Notes: generated by a model from the letters alone, not told the origin. A stretch of 57,187 nt of DNA from Halanaerobiales bacterium (GCA_018334565.1 JAGXLU010000011.1:1-57187); one strand, 5' to 3'. Positions 10,729 to 19,859 are shown, counted from the first letter of the stretch. A program made the numbers and translations.

Positions 10729-10756
10729 ATGAATCTCCTCCTATTATATCTTTTTC

Positions 10757-11878
10757 TTAGAATCTTTCTAAAACGTCTTTAAGTGGTGTATATTCCATAT
10801 CAAATGCTTCAGCAACTGCTTTATATGTGATTTCACCTTGATATACATTAAGACCTTTTGCTAATGCTTTATCTTCTAACATAGCCTCTTTATATCCCTT
10901 ATTTGCTAACTTTATGCCATAAGGTAATGTGCAATTTGTTAGACCAAAGGTAGAGGTTCTAGCAACCGCACCCGGCATGTTAGCTACTGAATAATGAACA
11001 ACACCATGTTTGGTAAAAACCGGATCAGCATGTGTGGTCGGATAGGTTGTTTCAATACAACCACCCTGATCGATAGCTACATCAGCGATTACGGAACCTT
11101 CCTGCATCTCTTTTATCATCTCTTCAGTTACTAAGTCAGGAGCTTTTGCACCTGGAATTAATACCGCACCAATTACTAGGTCGGCATCTTTAATTTCATT
11201 CTTGATATTGTGTTGATTGGACATAACAGTTTTAACTCTTCCATTAAATACATCATCAATATATCTCATTTGACCGGGATCTATATCTAATATCGTTACA
11301 TCTGCTCCCAATCCAACTGCCATCTTAGCCGAATTCATACCTACAATTCCACCACCAATAACAACTACTTTAGCTGGACTTACACCAGGAATACCACCAA
11401 GAAGTACTCCTTTACCTCCCTGAGGTTTTTCTAAAAATCTTGCACCTTCCTGAGTAGCTAAACGACCAGCTACCTCACTCATAGGTGTAAGAAGTGGTAA
11501 GGAACCATCTTCTAATTGAATAGTTTCATAAGCTATTGATACAACATTTTTTTCCATTAATGCTTTGGTCAACTTTTCTTCCGCCGCTAAGTGCAGGTAT
11601 GTAAAGAGAATTTGGCCTTCTTTAAAGTAATCATATTCTTCCTCCAGTGGTTCTTTTACCTTCATAATCATATCTGATTTATCAAATACGTCTTTGGGAG
11701 TCTCTAACATTTCAGCACCAGCTTTTATATATTCTTCATCATTGATTCCACTGCCTAGCCCTGCATTTTTTTCGATCACTACATTATGACCCTCATTAAC
11801 AAAAGCCTTTACTCCTGCTGCAGTAATTGCAACTCTGTTTTCATTACTCTTAATTTCTTTGGGTACACCAATAATCAA
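10757..11878 (-). CDS. ald: Alanine dehydrogenase
   Basis: 373 residues, normal length for Ald. The N-terminal [19 protein letters not shown], the catalytic lysine in MKVKEP, the catalytic histidine in TYLHLA and the Rossmann loop [15 protein letters not shown] are all present. It oxidises L-alanine to pyruvate and ammonia with NAD+. It is the first gene after the sigma-54 promoter at 11930-11945, and the last gene of the same operon is alr. Together they would drain the D-alanine made by OrtAB. Confidence 0.96.
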   Translation of the reverse strand: MIIGVPKEIKSNENRVAITAAGVKAFVNEGHNVVIEKNAGLGSGINDEEYIKAGAEMLETPKDVFDKSDMIMKVKEPLEEEYDYFKEGQILFTYLHLAAEEKLTKALMEKNVVSIAYETIQLEDGSLPLLTPMSEVAGRLATQEGARFLEKPQGGKGVLLGGIPGVSPAKVVVIGGGIVGMNSAKMAVGLGADVTILDIDPGQMRYIDDVFNGRVKTVMSNQHNIKNEIKDADLVIGAVLIPGAKAPDLVTEEMIKEMQEGSVIADVAIDQGGCIETTYPTTHADPVFTKHGVVHYSVANMPGAVARTSTFGLTNCTLPYGIKLANKGYKEAMLEDKALAKGLNVYQGEITYKAVAEAFDMEYTPLKDVLERF

Positions 11879-11929
11879 TTAAATCAGCTCCTTTTATTTA
11901 TACTAATTTTTTATTCACATATTAATACT

Positions 11930-11945
11930 TGCAATTATCATGCCA
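11930..11945 (-). promoter_or_regulatory. Sigma-54 (-24/-12) promoter of the ald-ora operon
   Basis: On the minus strand the sequence TGGCATGATAATTGCA matches the consensus TGGCAYG-N4-TTGCA at every position, with the invariant GG and GC ten bases apart. It lies in the short gap between the dctM stop and the ald RBS, so it gives the catabolic genes their own activator-dependent start. Confidence 0.9.
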
Positions 11946-11965
11946 GAATCTTATCTGTATCTTAT

Positions 11966-13255
11966 TTATCCCCAGCTCAAACCTAAAAGTCGAGGTATCC
12001 ATAGAGTCAATTGCGGTAAATATGATATTAATAGAAGAGCCCCTATCTCAGCTAAAATGAATGGAGCCACTTCTTTGATCGCTTTTTCATATGGTACTTT
12101 GGCAATTTGCGCACCAACCATCAATGTCATGCCCATTGGAGGTGTTGCATTACCAATATTAACATTTACCATCATTATCATTGCAAAGTGTAAAGGGTCA
12201 AAACCCAATTGTACCATGACCGGAGTTACTATCGGTGCTAAAAGGACCACTGCTGGACCAATATCTAAAAACATCCCGACTAGCAAAAACAAAACATTAA
12301 CCATTAGTAATTGAATAATATGACTTTCACTAAAGTTAATCATCGCTGAACCCAAGGTCTGAGTTAAGCCACTATAAGTAACTACCCAGCCTAAAATATT
12401 AGCAGATCCAATTAAAAAGAATACGACCCCAGATAAGACAACACTATTTACAAGGGCTTCATAAATTTCTTCCCAACCTAAGTTTTTATATACAAAAACA
12501 CCGACTAAAAAAGCATATAAAGCAGCTAGAGCACCTGCTTCAGTAATTGTAGTCACTCCTGTTAATATTGCTCCCAGGATAATAAGTGGAGTTAATAGAG
12601 CCCAAACTGCATCTTTGGTTGCTGCCCATTTCTCAGCCAGCGAATACTTTTTCTCTGTGGGATAATTCCTTTTAATTGAAGTAACTGTACTTATTAATAA
12701 AAGAGCCAGCCCAATAATAATACCAGGAAGTATACCGGCCGCAAACATAGAAATAACGGAAACTTCCTTAAACATGCTAGCATACACGATCATGATTAAA
12801 CTAGGTGGAATTATAGGGCCGATAACAGAGGAAGATGCTGTAACAGCTGCACTATAACCGGCTCCATAGCCTCTTTTTTTCATAGCTGGTATTAAAATAT
12901 TTCCAATTGCAGCGGTATCTGTAACCGCTGTACCGGTAAGCCCGGCAAATAATATACTGGCTCCGATGTTTACGTGAGATAATCCACCTCTAAACCTACC
13001 CATAAAGCTTAATGCAAAATTTACAATTCTTTCAGTCATACCACTCCTGTTTAAAAATTCGGAAGTTAAAATAAAAAGTGGTATTGATATCAATATAAAA
13101 TCAGAAACTGCTGCCAACAGTCTGGTAGACATTATAGTAAAAAAGCTTGTTCCACCGGCCGTAAATAAACCGAACATACCAGCCAAACCTATCGCATAAG
13201 CAATAGGCACACCAATAGCTATAATAACAAAAAATATAACGAAAACATATAGCAT
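11966..13255 (-). CDS. dctM: TRAP transporter large permease (DctM type)
   Basis: 429 residues, highly hydrophobic, about 11-12 membrane helices. GIPIAYAIGLAGMFGLF, SIPLFILTSEFLNRSG and the C-terminal NIGNATPPMGMTLMVG are family motifs. It is the ion-coupled channel subunit, working with DctQ and DctP to import an organic anion or amino acid. Context suggests ornithine, arginine or a derivative, but the sequence does not prove the substrate. Confidence 0.93.
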   Translation of the reverse strand: MLYVFVIFFVIIAIGVPIAYAIGLAGMFGLFTAGGTSFFTIMSTRLLAAVSDFILISIPLFILTSEFLNRSGMTERIVNFALSFMGRFRGGLSHVNIGASILFAGLTGTAVTDTAAIGNILIPAMKKRGYGAGYSAAVTASSSVIGPIIPPSLIMIVYASMFKEVSVISMFAAGILPGIIIGLALLLISTVTSIKRNYPTEKKYSLAEKWAATKDAVWALLTPLIILGAILTGVTTITEAGALAALYAFLVGVFVYKNLGWEEIYEALVNSVVLSGVVFFLIGSANILGWVVTYSGLTQTLGSAMINFSESHIIQLLMVNVLFLLVGMFLDIGPAVVLLAPIVTPVMVQLGFDPLHFAMIMMVNVNIGNATPPMGMTLMVGAQIAKVPYEKAIKEVAPFILAEIGALLLISYLPQLTLWIPRLLGLSWG

Positions 13256-13277
13256 ATTTTCCTATCTCCTTCCTGAT

Positions 13278-13802
13278 CTAATTCCCTACTTCTTCCATAA
13301 TTTCTTCTGTTAAATCTAGTTCAATGCGTTCCTCTATCATAGAAGGTGCTGTGAATAGATGTATTAAGTGTATAAAAGCACTAACCGGAATGGCTGCTAC
13401 CAGCCATTTTGAACTAATCCTCAATTTACCGGTAATCATATAGGTATCATTATTATTCAGTGTTTCCAACAAACCATAATAAAATAAAGCTCCTATAAAT
13501 AAAAATATCAATACAAATATGATATATCTCATTACTCTTTCAACGTTTTCGGGCAGTGCTTTTATCAATCCTTCCACACCCATGTGTTGATTCCTTTTAA
13601 AAGCAGCTGCAATCCCGAACAGAGCACTCCAGATCATTAAGATCCTTTCTACAGGTAAGGGCCAGGGCAGAGGACTCCCCAGTATATAACGGAAAAAAGC
13701 CCCATAAACTGCTATAATTAATATTATTGCAATAAACAATGAAGCCAGTTTAATTGTAACATCATCTAAAAAATCACTCAGTTTTTCAATTTTATCTAAC
13801 AT
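13278..13802 (-). CDS. dctQ: TRAP transporter small permease (DctQ type)
   Basis: 174 residues with four predicted membrane helices and the DctQ hallmark around RYILGSPLPWPLPVERILMI and FKRNQHMGVEGLI. It forms the membrane complex with DctM, 22 bases downstream. A strong hairpin separates it from dctP. Confidence 0.92.
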   Translation of the reverse strand: MLDKIEKLSDFLDDVTIKLASLFIAIILIIAVYGAFFRYILGSPLPWPLPVERILMIWSALFGIAAAFKRNQHMGVEGLIKALPENVERVMRYIIFVLIFLFIGALFYYGLLETLNNNDTYMITGKLRISSKWLVAAIPVSAFIHLIHLFTAPSMIEERIELDLTEEIMEEVGN

Positions 13803-13821
13803 CAGCTCACCCCTTCTCTAT

Positions 13822-13858
13822 ATAGCAGGGAATCCCCATTGATGGGGATTCCCGCTAT
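13822..13858 (-). other. Intercistronic hairpin between dctP and dctQ
   Basis: ATAGC-A-GGGAATCCCCAT and ATGGGGATTCCC-GCTAT form a 17-bp stem with one bulged base and a 2-base loop. There is no T run on either side, so it is more likely an mRNA stabiliser or partial attenuator than a full terminator. It would give more binding protein (DctP) than permease. Confidence 0.7.
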
Positions 13859-13873
13859 CATTATTACTGACTA

Positions 13874-14953
13874 TTATTTTACACCATAATTTGAAATTAT
13901 TTTATTATCAACTTCTTCACTAACTCGGGCTGCTTCTGCCCAGAATTCGTCTACTTCTTCTTGAGGAATACCAAAGTCTTCTGTTATCCATTCATAGAAA
14001 GCTGGCCTTAGTACTTCTTTCCATTCATCCATAACTTCTGGTGGTGGGTTATATGTGTCATCAAATTCTTCTTTAGAGGTTTCCCAGCCAAGTAGAGACT
14101 GCTGTGCATTAATACCTCTTGCCATATCTATTGCCTCTTGTGATGTTGTTAATATTATATTTTGCTCATGTTCTGGTAAGCTTTTAAACCATTTATCACT
14201 GACGGACCAAACAGCTGTATTAAAAATGAATTTTGTCCAGGAAGAATAATCATTAACTTCCCAGAATTTTGAAAATTCATTTACATAAGGTGCATTAAAC
14301 TGACCATCGGCAACTCCACTAGCCAGGGCAGTTGTGACATCTCCCCAAGGAAGTGGTACTGCTTCGGCACCTAAAGCTTCAATCATTGCTAGCTGAGCTG
14401 CATTGCCGCCTTCAGTTCTTATTCTTAGTCCCTTCATATCTTCAGGAGTCTTAATTACTTTTTTATTATTTGTAAAGGCAACAAATCCGCCTCCATCATC
14501 ATATATACCCAGATGTCTTAAACCAGTTTCTTCTCTGGCTTCTTCCATAAATTCAGCAAAGTAATCACTGTCAAAGAAATTCCAGGCAGAACGATAATTT
14601 TCAAAAACATATGGAGAATACATTAGCTGATATTTGGGAAAGAATGTGGCAAATACTCCACCATATGCTACTGATGATTGAACTGTATTACCATTTACGG
14701 TTTGTCTTGTAACCTCCTGTACTCCCCCTAATGAACTATTGCCAAATATCTTAACGTCAATAGATCCATCTGATCTGGTTTCCACCATGTTCTCAAAGTA
14801 TAGTAATGAAGCTGCTATTCCACTAACCTGAGTGTCTGTTATTGTATAGTGAGAAATAACCATTTCATAATCAGCTGCAGAAACTAGACCGCCAAAAACC
14901 AACAAAAGTGACAAGACAAGTGATAAAATTATTAAGCTTTTACTTTTAAACAT
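13874..14953 (-). CDS. dctP: TRAP transporter substrate-binding protein (DctP type)
   Basis: 359 residues. A clear signal peptide (LIILSLVLSLLLVFGGLVSA, then ADYE) precedes a periplasmic-binding fold. Family features include VQEVTRQTVNGNTVQSSVAYGG, GLRIRTEGGNAAQLAMIEALGA and the conserved Arg in that motif, which usually binds a substrate carboxylate. No lipobox cysteine is seen. It captures the solute for DctQM. Confidence 0.93.
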   Translation of the reverse strand: MFKSKSLIILSLVLSLLLVFGGLVSAADYEMVISHYTITDTQVSGIAASLLYFENMVETRSDGSIDVKIFGNSSLGGVQEVTRQTVNGNTVQSSVAYGGVFATFFPKYQLMYSPYVFENYRSAWNFFDSDYFAEFMEEAREETGLRHLGIYDDGGGFVAFTNNKKVIKTPEDMKGLRIRTEGGNAAQLAMIEALGAEAVPLPWGDVTTALASGVADGQFNAPYVNEFSKFWEVNDYSSWTKFIFNTAVWSVSDKWFKSLPEHEQNIILTTSQEAIDMARGINAQQSLLGWETSKEEFDDTYNPPPEVMDEWKEVLRPAFYEWITEDFGIPQEEVDEFWAEAARVSEEVDNKIISNYGVK

Positions 14954-15060
14954 TATTTTTTTATTCCCCCTTTTAAATTTTCAACAACCATCATCTAATA
15001 AATTAATACTATATATTTACCAATCACCCCCTTATTGATGCAAAATATTTCACCTTTTTA

Positions 15061-16740
15061 TTAAAATTTTTGCAGCGATTTTTTGGTAATTGATTTTATG
15101 AGCTCTGGAAGTACCTGCATGGTGTAAGGAATATGCACCCTTTCGAGATATTTATGAGCTCCTTTTCCATGTACACCGACATCTGCTACAGGTAAATTCA
15201 ATTTTCTAACAGCTTCAATGTCTATCTTCCAGCCTCTTCCCCAGTAAGGCATGTTGTTTTTTAAAATCTCTTCGTCCTTTTTATCTCCCTGAAAAGCAGC
15301 ATAACTAGCATCAGATAAAAAAGGGAAAAAGTCTTTGATTATTATATTATAATCATGTCCGTCTAAATTATGATTATTAATCGCCTCTTCTACAATGGAA
15401 TTAAACTTTTTAAATTTCGGATCATCTATATTAGGATCCTGAGGCGGATAAAAAGGAGGAACTAGAAATACAACTGCAGCTGGACCTTCTAACTCAGAAA
15501 GTTCCCATATCCTTTTAATAATTCTCAAAGAATGTATACGCAAATCTTTGATTCCTTCCTTTTTTACCTGAGAAAGAACATTTTCAATCTCAGCCTCAAC
15601 TTTTTCTTGAATATATTTGTTATGAACAATGTCCAGAAGTTCTTCAAAAGTATAACAATCAATATCTAAATTGAGTTCCATATCCTGTTGAGGATGATAA
15701 CTCTTATATACCCTAAAATTGCCTTTTATCCAATCCAGAGAAGATCTGATACTGTCCTCCACTTCTTCTTTAAAAATATCCATTGTCTCAGCCACACCCC
15801 TATTAAAGCTTAAAAAATTATAATAGGAGAAGCCTTCGTAAGGAAGCTGTCCATTATATTCCACCTTGAGATCCTCCTGTTTTAAAGAAACAGGTGGATC
15901 TGTTATTCTGTCCTGATATTTATCAGCCAGCTCCATATTATTATCCAGTCTGGAAGTTAATTCCGACATTAATAGATTGACATCAAAACCACCAAATACA
16001 TCACCTACATGGGATCCTTTGCCCACCACATAAAGAGCAGGTACTAATTTACCTAACGTACCCATATATACATATCTATGGGAAGGATTGGTGCCTATCT
16101 CATCAGTTGTATAATCAGTATTAATGGCTCCAATATAGTTTAAATCTTCTTTCTGAGCTAATTCCACTAAGGGTTTAGCAATATTTAACATCCCTAAAGA
16201 ATCAGCTTCTTCATTGACTGTTATAATTACTAATACATTTCCAGGTAAATCTTCAGTATCTTCTGAAAACTCCTTGAGTAATTCTAATTCTAGAGCAACA
16301 CCTGATTTCATATCAGCTGCTCCCCGTCCAAACAACCATTCTCCTGAATTAAGATCTTTTTTTACCTGTTCATTCAGATCTCTTTTTTTGAATTTCTCCA
16401 TTAATTCATAGGGTTTTGTCGCCAATTTCTTAAGATCTCTATATTCTCCTATATCTACTGTATCCATATGTCCGATATATACTACTGTGTTATTGTTATT
16501 ATTGTCTCCTTTGACTAAAGCAGCCAGGTTAAATCTTTTCATATTATCATCTCTTAATGGTAGTTTTAAAAGATGATCTGGATTTTTTTTATAGTACGGC
16601 CACTCTTCTAGCTTATCATGGATGAAGTTTCCTATCTCAATTACACCTTGAGTGTTACTGACGCTCTCAATATTAACCAGCTGTTCTGTAAGTTTTAAAA
16701 TATTCTTTCCCCGGTTGGTTAAATCAACTTTTTTGTTCAA
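15061..16740 (-). CDS. M20-family metallohydrolase, RocB-like
   Basis: 559 residues from a TTG start (LNKKVDLTNRGKN) with an AGGAG RBS ten bases upstream. Longer in-frame starts run back through the promoter and are rejected. Zinc ligands are visible: HMDTVD, GRGAADMKSG and NEEADS. The length and the long insertion after the catalytic core match RocB, a protein of arginine catabolism whose reaction is not well defined. It may hydrolyse an acylated or peptide-bound form of arginine or ornithine. Its own sigma-54 promoter lies 66 bases upstream, and it is followed by the TRAP genes, so it is part of the ornithine regulon. Confidence 0.85.
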   Translation of the reverse strand: MNKKVDLTNRGKNILKLTEQLVNIESVSNTQGVIEIGNFIHDKLEEWPYYKKNPDHLLKLPLRDDNMKRFNLAALVKGDNNNNNTVVYIGHMDTVDIGEYRDLKKLATKPYELMEKFKKRDLNEQVKKDLNSGEWLFGRGAADMKSGVALELELLKEFSEDTEDLPGNVLVIITVNEEADSLGMLNIAKPLVELAQKEDLNYIGAINTDYTTDEIGTNPSHRYVYMGTLGKLVPALYVVGKGSHVGDVFGGFDVNLLMSELTSRLDNNMELADKYQDRITDPPVSLKQEDLKVEYNGQLPYEGFSYYNFLSFNRGVAETMDIFKEEVEDSIRSSLDWIKGNFRVYKSYHPQQDMELNLDIDCYTFEELLDIVHNKYIQEKVEAEIENVLSQVKKEGIKDLRIHSLRIIKRIWELSELEGPAAVVFLVPPFYPPQDPNIDDPKFKKFNSIVEEAINNHNLDGHDYNIIIKDFFPFLSDASYAAFQGDKKDEEILKNNMPYWGRGWKIDIEAVRKLNLPVADVGVHGKGAHKYLERVHIPYTMQVLPELIKSITKKSLQKF

Positions 16741-16805
16741 TAAAACCACACTCCTAAAAATTTTTTGCACTATTTTATTATATATGTACACATATATAAT
16801 AGTTA

Positions 16806-16820
16806 TGCATATTACATGCC
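16806..16820 (-). promoter_or_regulatory. Sigma-54 (-24/-12) promoter of the rocB-like/TRAP operon
   Basis: Minus strand GGCATGTAATATGCA: GG and GC exactly ten bases apart, and a near-consensus match (cGGCATG-N4-aTGCA). It lies between the activator gene and the M20 gene, with a likely activator site at 16846-16884. Confidence 0.8.
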
Positions 16821-16845
16821 GTTTTTTTAGTGTGTTAGACAAAAA

Positions 16846-16884
16846 ATTGTGGCCCCAATAATAAACTAGTATTAGTACCACAAT
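16846..16884. promoter_or_regulatory. Dyad upstream of the sigma-54 promoter, probable activator site
   Basis: ATTGTGG (16846-16852) and CCACAAT (16878-16884) form a perfect 7-base inverted repeat with 25 bases between. It lies about 30-60 bases upstream of the -24 element. This is the right kind of place for an enhancer of the Fis-type HTH activator encoded next door. The function is inferred. Confidence 0.5.
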
Positions 16885-16910
16885 CATAGTTTTTATGCAT
16901 ATATTAATAT

Positions 16911-18320
16911 TTATATTTTATCAGATTCTATGTTATATTTATTCATCCTGTACTGTAAACTCTGTCTCTTTATGCCAAGATGTTTTGCGGTTCTGGTAAT
17001 ATTTTTGCCATTCTTCTTTAAAGCTTCAATGATATATTCTTTTTCCACTTTATCCATTTTCTCAGGCAGGGTTCTTTGATTATCAATTTTTTTGGCCTCT
17101 TTTTGGTTGTTAATGTCAATTAAAAACGGCTTAACATTTTCTTTTTTTATATAATCTTCACCACTTAATATATTTATTGCACCTTCAATAACATGTTCCA
17201 ATTGCCTGACATTGCCCGGCCAATCATAGTTATAGAATATCCTTTTTACTTCATCGCTCAAGCCTTTTATATTGCTGTTAAATTTATAGTTAAATCGTTC
17301 AATAAAATATCTAGATAAAAGTAATATATCATCACATCTTTCTGATAAGAGAGGCAGTTGTAATAAAACAACAGCCAGTCGATAATATAAATCCTCTCTT
17401 AAGCTACCTTCTCTAATCGACTCTACTGGAGACTTATTGCTGGTAGCTATAATTCTTACATCAACACTTATATCTTTTTTCCCGCCTACTGGTCGAACTA
17501 AATCATCTTGTAAAACCCTTAAAAGCTTAGCCTGTAAGGCCGTGGACATCGAATTAATCTCATCCAATAAAAGGGTGCCCCCATCCGCTTGTTCAAATAA
17601 ACCCTTTCTATCAATTGCACCGGTAAATCCTCCCTTTCTCGTCCCAAATAAGATGCCTTCCAGTAAATTTTCTGGTAAAGCAGCACAATTTTGAGCAATA
17701 AAAGGCTTGTTCTGTCTTCGACTGTCACTATGAATGCTTTGGGCAAACAATTCCTTCCCGGTGCCTGTTTCTCCCACAATTAAAATAGATGAGTCTGTTC
17801 GGGCAGCCTGCCTGGCGTAATTGATAACCTGTTTTAATTTCTTGTCTTCACCTTTTATATCTTGAAAGGTAAAATACTTACTAATTTCTTTATCTAAATT
17901 ATCCTCTGTATATAATTTTTCTTGTAAACTTACTATCTTATTATATAACTTTCTGATCTCTGTAATATCACGGGCTATTTCTAAAGCCCATAAACTACCA
18001 TTCCCTAAATGAATTGGAATCGTACTGTTTATAGTTATAATCTTACGGCCAAATTTGTTTAGATATTCCTGCTGGTTGTTTTTTATTATTTCTTTATCCC
18101 TTAATGTTAATAATAAAGTGCTGTTCTCTTCATTAAGAGAAGGAAATACTTCATCTATTTTTTTCCCCACTACAATATCTTTATCCATGCCTTCTAATTC
18201 AGACATTTTTTTATTATATATAATCGTCTGTCCTAACTCATTAACAACATGGATTCCTTCATCTATGTTATCCAGAATCTTATCCAGGTTTTGGGCAATT
18301 ATCTGGTTTTTTGTTTTCAA
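16911..18320 (-). CDS. Sigma-54-dependent transcriptional activator (RocR-like)
   Basis: 469 residues from a TTG start behind AGAGAGGGGG. A PAS-type sensor domain (about 10-125) probably reads ornithine, arginine or a metabolite. The AAA+ domain (about 150-390) has Walker A GETGTGKE (183-190), Walker B TLLLDEI, and a sigma-54 contact loop reading GGFTGA rather than the usual GAFTGA. The C-terminal Fis-type HTH is at about 435-465 (NITRTAKHLGIKRQSLQYRM). It should hydrolyse ATP to open sigma-54 promoters at 16806 and 11930. RocR is the closest named type by layout, but I have not aligned it. Confidence 0.9.
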   Translation of the reverse strand: MKTKNQIIAQNLDKILDNIDEGIHVVNELGQTIIYNKKMSELEGMDKDIVVGKKIDEVFPSLNEENSTLLLTLRDKEIIKNNQQEYLNKFGRKIITINSTIPIHLGNGSLWALEIARDITEIRKLYNKIVSLQEKLYTEDNLDKEISKYFTFQDIKGEDKKLKQVINYARQAARTDSSILIVGETGTGKELFAQSIHSDSRRQNKPFIAQNCAALPENLLEGILFGTRKGGFTGAIDRKGLFEQADGGTLLLDEINSMSTALQAKLLRVLQDDLVRPVGGKKDISVDVRIIATSNKSPVESIREGSLREDLYYRLAVVLLQLPLLSERCDDILLLSRYFIERFNYKFNSNIKGLSDEVKRIFYNYDWPGNVRQLEHVIEGAINILSGEDYIKKENVKPFLIDINNQKEAKKIDNQRTLPEKMDKVEKEYIIEALKKNGKNITRTAKHLGIKRQSLQYRMNKYNIESDKI

Positions 18321-18577
18321 AATAATTGGCCCCCTCTCTTAATGACTAATTCTCTATAAAAGATATTTTTCCTTCAATAAACATAGCTGCAAAACAAAAC
18401 TTCACTTCAAAAATTATTTATCTGGTTCTCTTGAGGTTTTCTGTTTCTAATATTATTTCAGGTTGTTGGGTATTATCACTTATAAGATTTTGCTTTTTAT
18501 ACAATATATTTATATGATCTTCAAACTCCCGGACTCACTTTTTAAGAAAATTAACAAAATCTGCAAGCATAATTAAA
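18321..18577. other. Spacer upstream of the activator gene
   Basis: About 260 bases between the activator start and the terminator of the next gene. I see no gene and no -24/-12 element, so the activator is probably made from a housekeeping promoter that I could not place. Confidence 0.4.
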
Positions 18578-18602
18578 GGGAGGTGTTTTGACAACACCTC
18601 CC
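18578..18602 (-). terminator. Terminator after the parvulin gene
   Basis: GGGAGGTGTT and AACACCTCCC form a perfect 10-bp stem with a 5-base loop. On the minus strand it is followed by TTTAATT, about 50 bases past the stop codon of the upstream gene. Confidence 0.8.
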
Positions 18603-18650
18603 ATCATATTACAATTAATAACACTTATAGTTGTTTATTGGAAACTAACT

Positions 18651-19682
18651 TTATAGTTTTTTCTCTATCTTTGCCTTATCTCTTAATTCTCTTTGGAATT
18701 GGCTCCATAACTCCTGACTTTTTTGGTTTAAGAGCTGTTCGCGGATATTCTCTTTAACCTCTTCAAAGCTTTGTACGCCGGCTTCTTTTCTGTCAGTAAC
18801 TTTAATAACATGGAAACCATATTGAGTTTCAACAACCGGACTAACTCCTCCTACTTTAAGAGCAAAAACTGCATCTTTGAATTCCTGAGCTACACTACTG
18901 CCTCTGCTTATCATACCTAGTTCTCCACCCTGTTCAGCAGATGGTCCAGTTGAATACTCTTTGGCTAATTCAGCAAAGTCTCCGCCATCTTTTACTTTTT
19001 GTAATACTTCTTCAGCAGTTTCTTTATCTTCTAGAAGTATATGACTGGCTGCTGCCTGCTCCTGAACTTTAAAAGAATCTTGGTTCTCATCATAATAGGC
19101 TTTTACTTCTTCATCTGAGACTTCAGCTTGATTTTCAATATCTTCTTTAAGCTTATTTATAAGCAGTTGATCTTTGTTCATTTCAAAAAAAGTTTCCTTA
19201 TAAGCTTCCAGAGATTCTATGCCCTGTTGCTTTAAGGCTTCCTCTAATTGAGCATCGTCCATATTATTTTGCTCTTTGATGCCTTCTATCTGTTGGTTAA
19301 ATATCTCATTCATTTCTTCCTGATCTAATTCAAGGTCTCTCTCTTTTGCTTCCTGAGCCAATAGCTTTTCATTGATTAGTTGATCTAACTTGATTTTTTG
19401 GAACTCTTCTAATACTCCCTGACCTGGTTCAGTTTGCAGTAAAACCTGTGTAAATTCTGGAAATGATTGATATAAGGTCATTATTAAATTTTGCGTACCT
19501 GCATATTGCTGCAGCTCCTGAACACTAATCTCTTCATCATTTACAACAGCTGCTACATCAGATTGGGTTCCCTCATCAGTTGTATCTGAAACTTCTCCAT
19601 TTTGAGCTATTGCTGGAAAAGCAATTAACAAAGTTAGAACCATAACTATTGATAATATTCTTTTATAACGCATAAATTTCAT
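18651..19682 (-). CDS. Exported SurA/PrsA-like peptidyl-prolyl isomerase
   Basis: 343 residues. A basic start and hydrophobic signal (RYKRILSIVMVLTLLIAFPAIAQ) lead into a SurA-N-like helical chaperone region (about 40-200). One parvulin domain follows (about 210-310), with ASHILLEDKETAEEV, GGELGMISRG and YGFHVIKV. It helps fold secreted proteins outside the membrane. There is no lipobox cysteine, so unlike Bacillus PrsA it is probably released or otherwise anchored. The ATG at 19682 has the better RBS spacing (GAGGAG); an ATG 9 bases later is possible. Confidence 0.9.
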   Translation of the reverse strand: MKFMRYKRILSIVMVLTLLIAFPAIAQNGEVSDTTDEGTQSDVAAVVNDEEISVQELQQYAGTQNLIMTLYQSFPEFTQVLLQTEPGQGVLEEFQKIKLDQLINEKLLAQEAKERDLELDQEEMNEIFNQQIEGIKEQNNMDDAQLEEALKQQGIESLEAYKETFFEMNKDQLLINKLKEDIENQAEVSDEEVKAYYDENQDSFKVQEQAAASHILLEDKETAEEVLQKVKDGGDFAELAKEYSTGPSAEQGGELGMISRGSSVAQEFKDAVFALKVGGVSPVVETQYGFHVIKVTDRKEAGVQSFEEVKENIREQLLNQKSQELWSQFQRELRDKAKIEKKL

Positions 19683-19755
19683 TCACTCTCCTCAAAATTT
19701 TTTTAATTATTGAAATATAGTTTTAAATTAGCTACGGGTACATATAGTCAAAGTA

Positions 19756-19831
19756 TGGCTCCCCGAGTAGGACTCGAACCTACGGCTCGATGGTTAACAG
19801 CCATCTGCTCTACCAGCTGAGCTATCGGGGA
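19756..19831 (-). tRNA. tRNA-Asn (GTT anticodon)
   Basis: Minus strand begins TCCCCGATAGCTCAGCTGGT and closes with TCGGGGA-G-CCA. The anticodon loop is CTGTTAA within the stem GATGG/CCATC, and the T loop GTTCGAG is normal. The 76 bases include an encoded CCA end. All four arms pair. Confidence 0.97.
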
Positions 19832-19859
19832 ATGCAAAATGGCAACTTTCATTTCATAT

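Noticed and set aside
15022-15054. A GG...TTGCA pattern upstream of dctP on the minus strand, resembling a sigma-54 promoter
   Set aside because: GG and GC are eleven bases apart, not ten, and the rest of the -24 box does not match. dctP is better explained as cotranscribed from the promoter at 16806.
16741-16887. N-terminal extension of the M20 protein by about 49 residues
   Set aside because: The extension overlaps the sigma-54 promoter, has no family homology and no RBS, while TTG 16740 has AGGAG.
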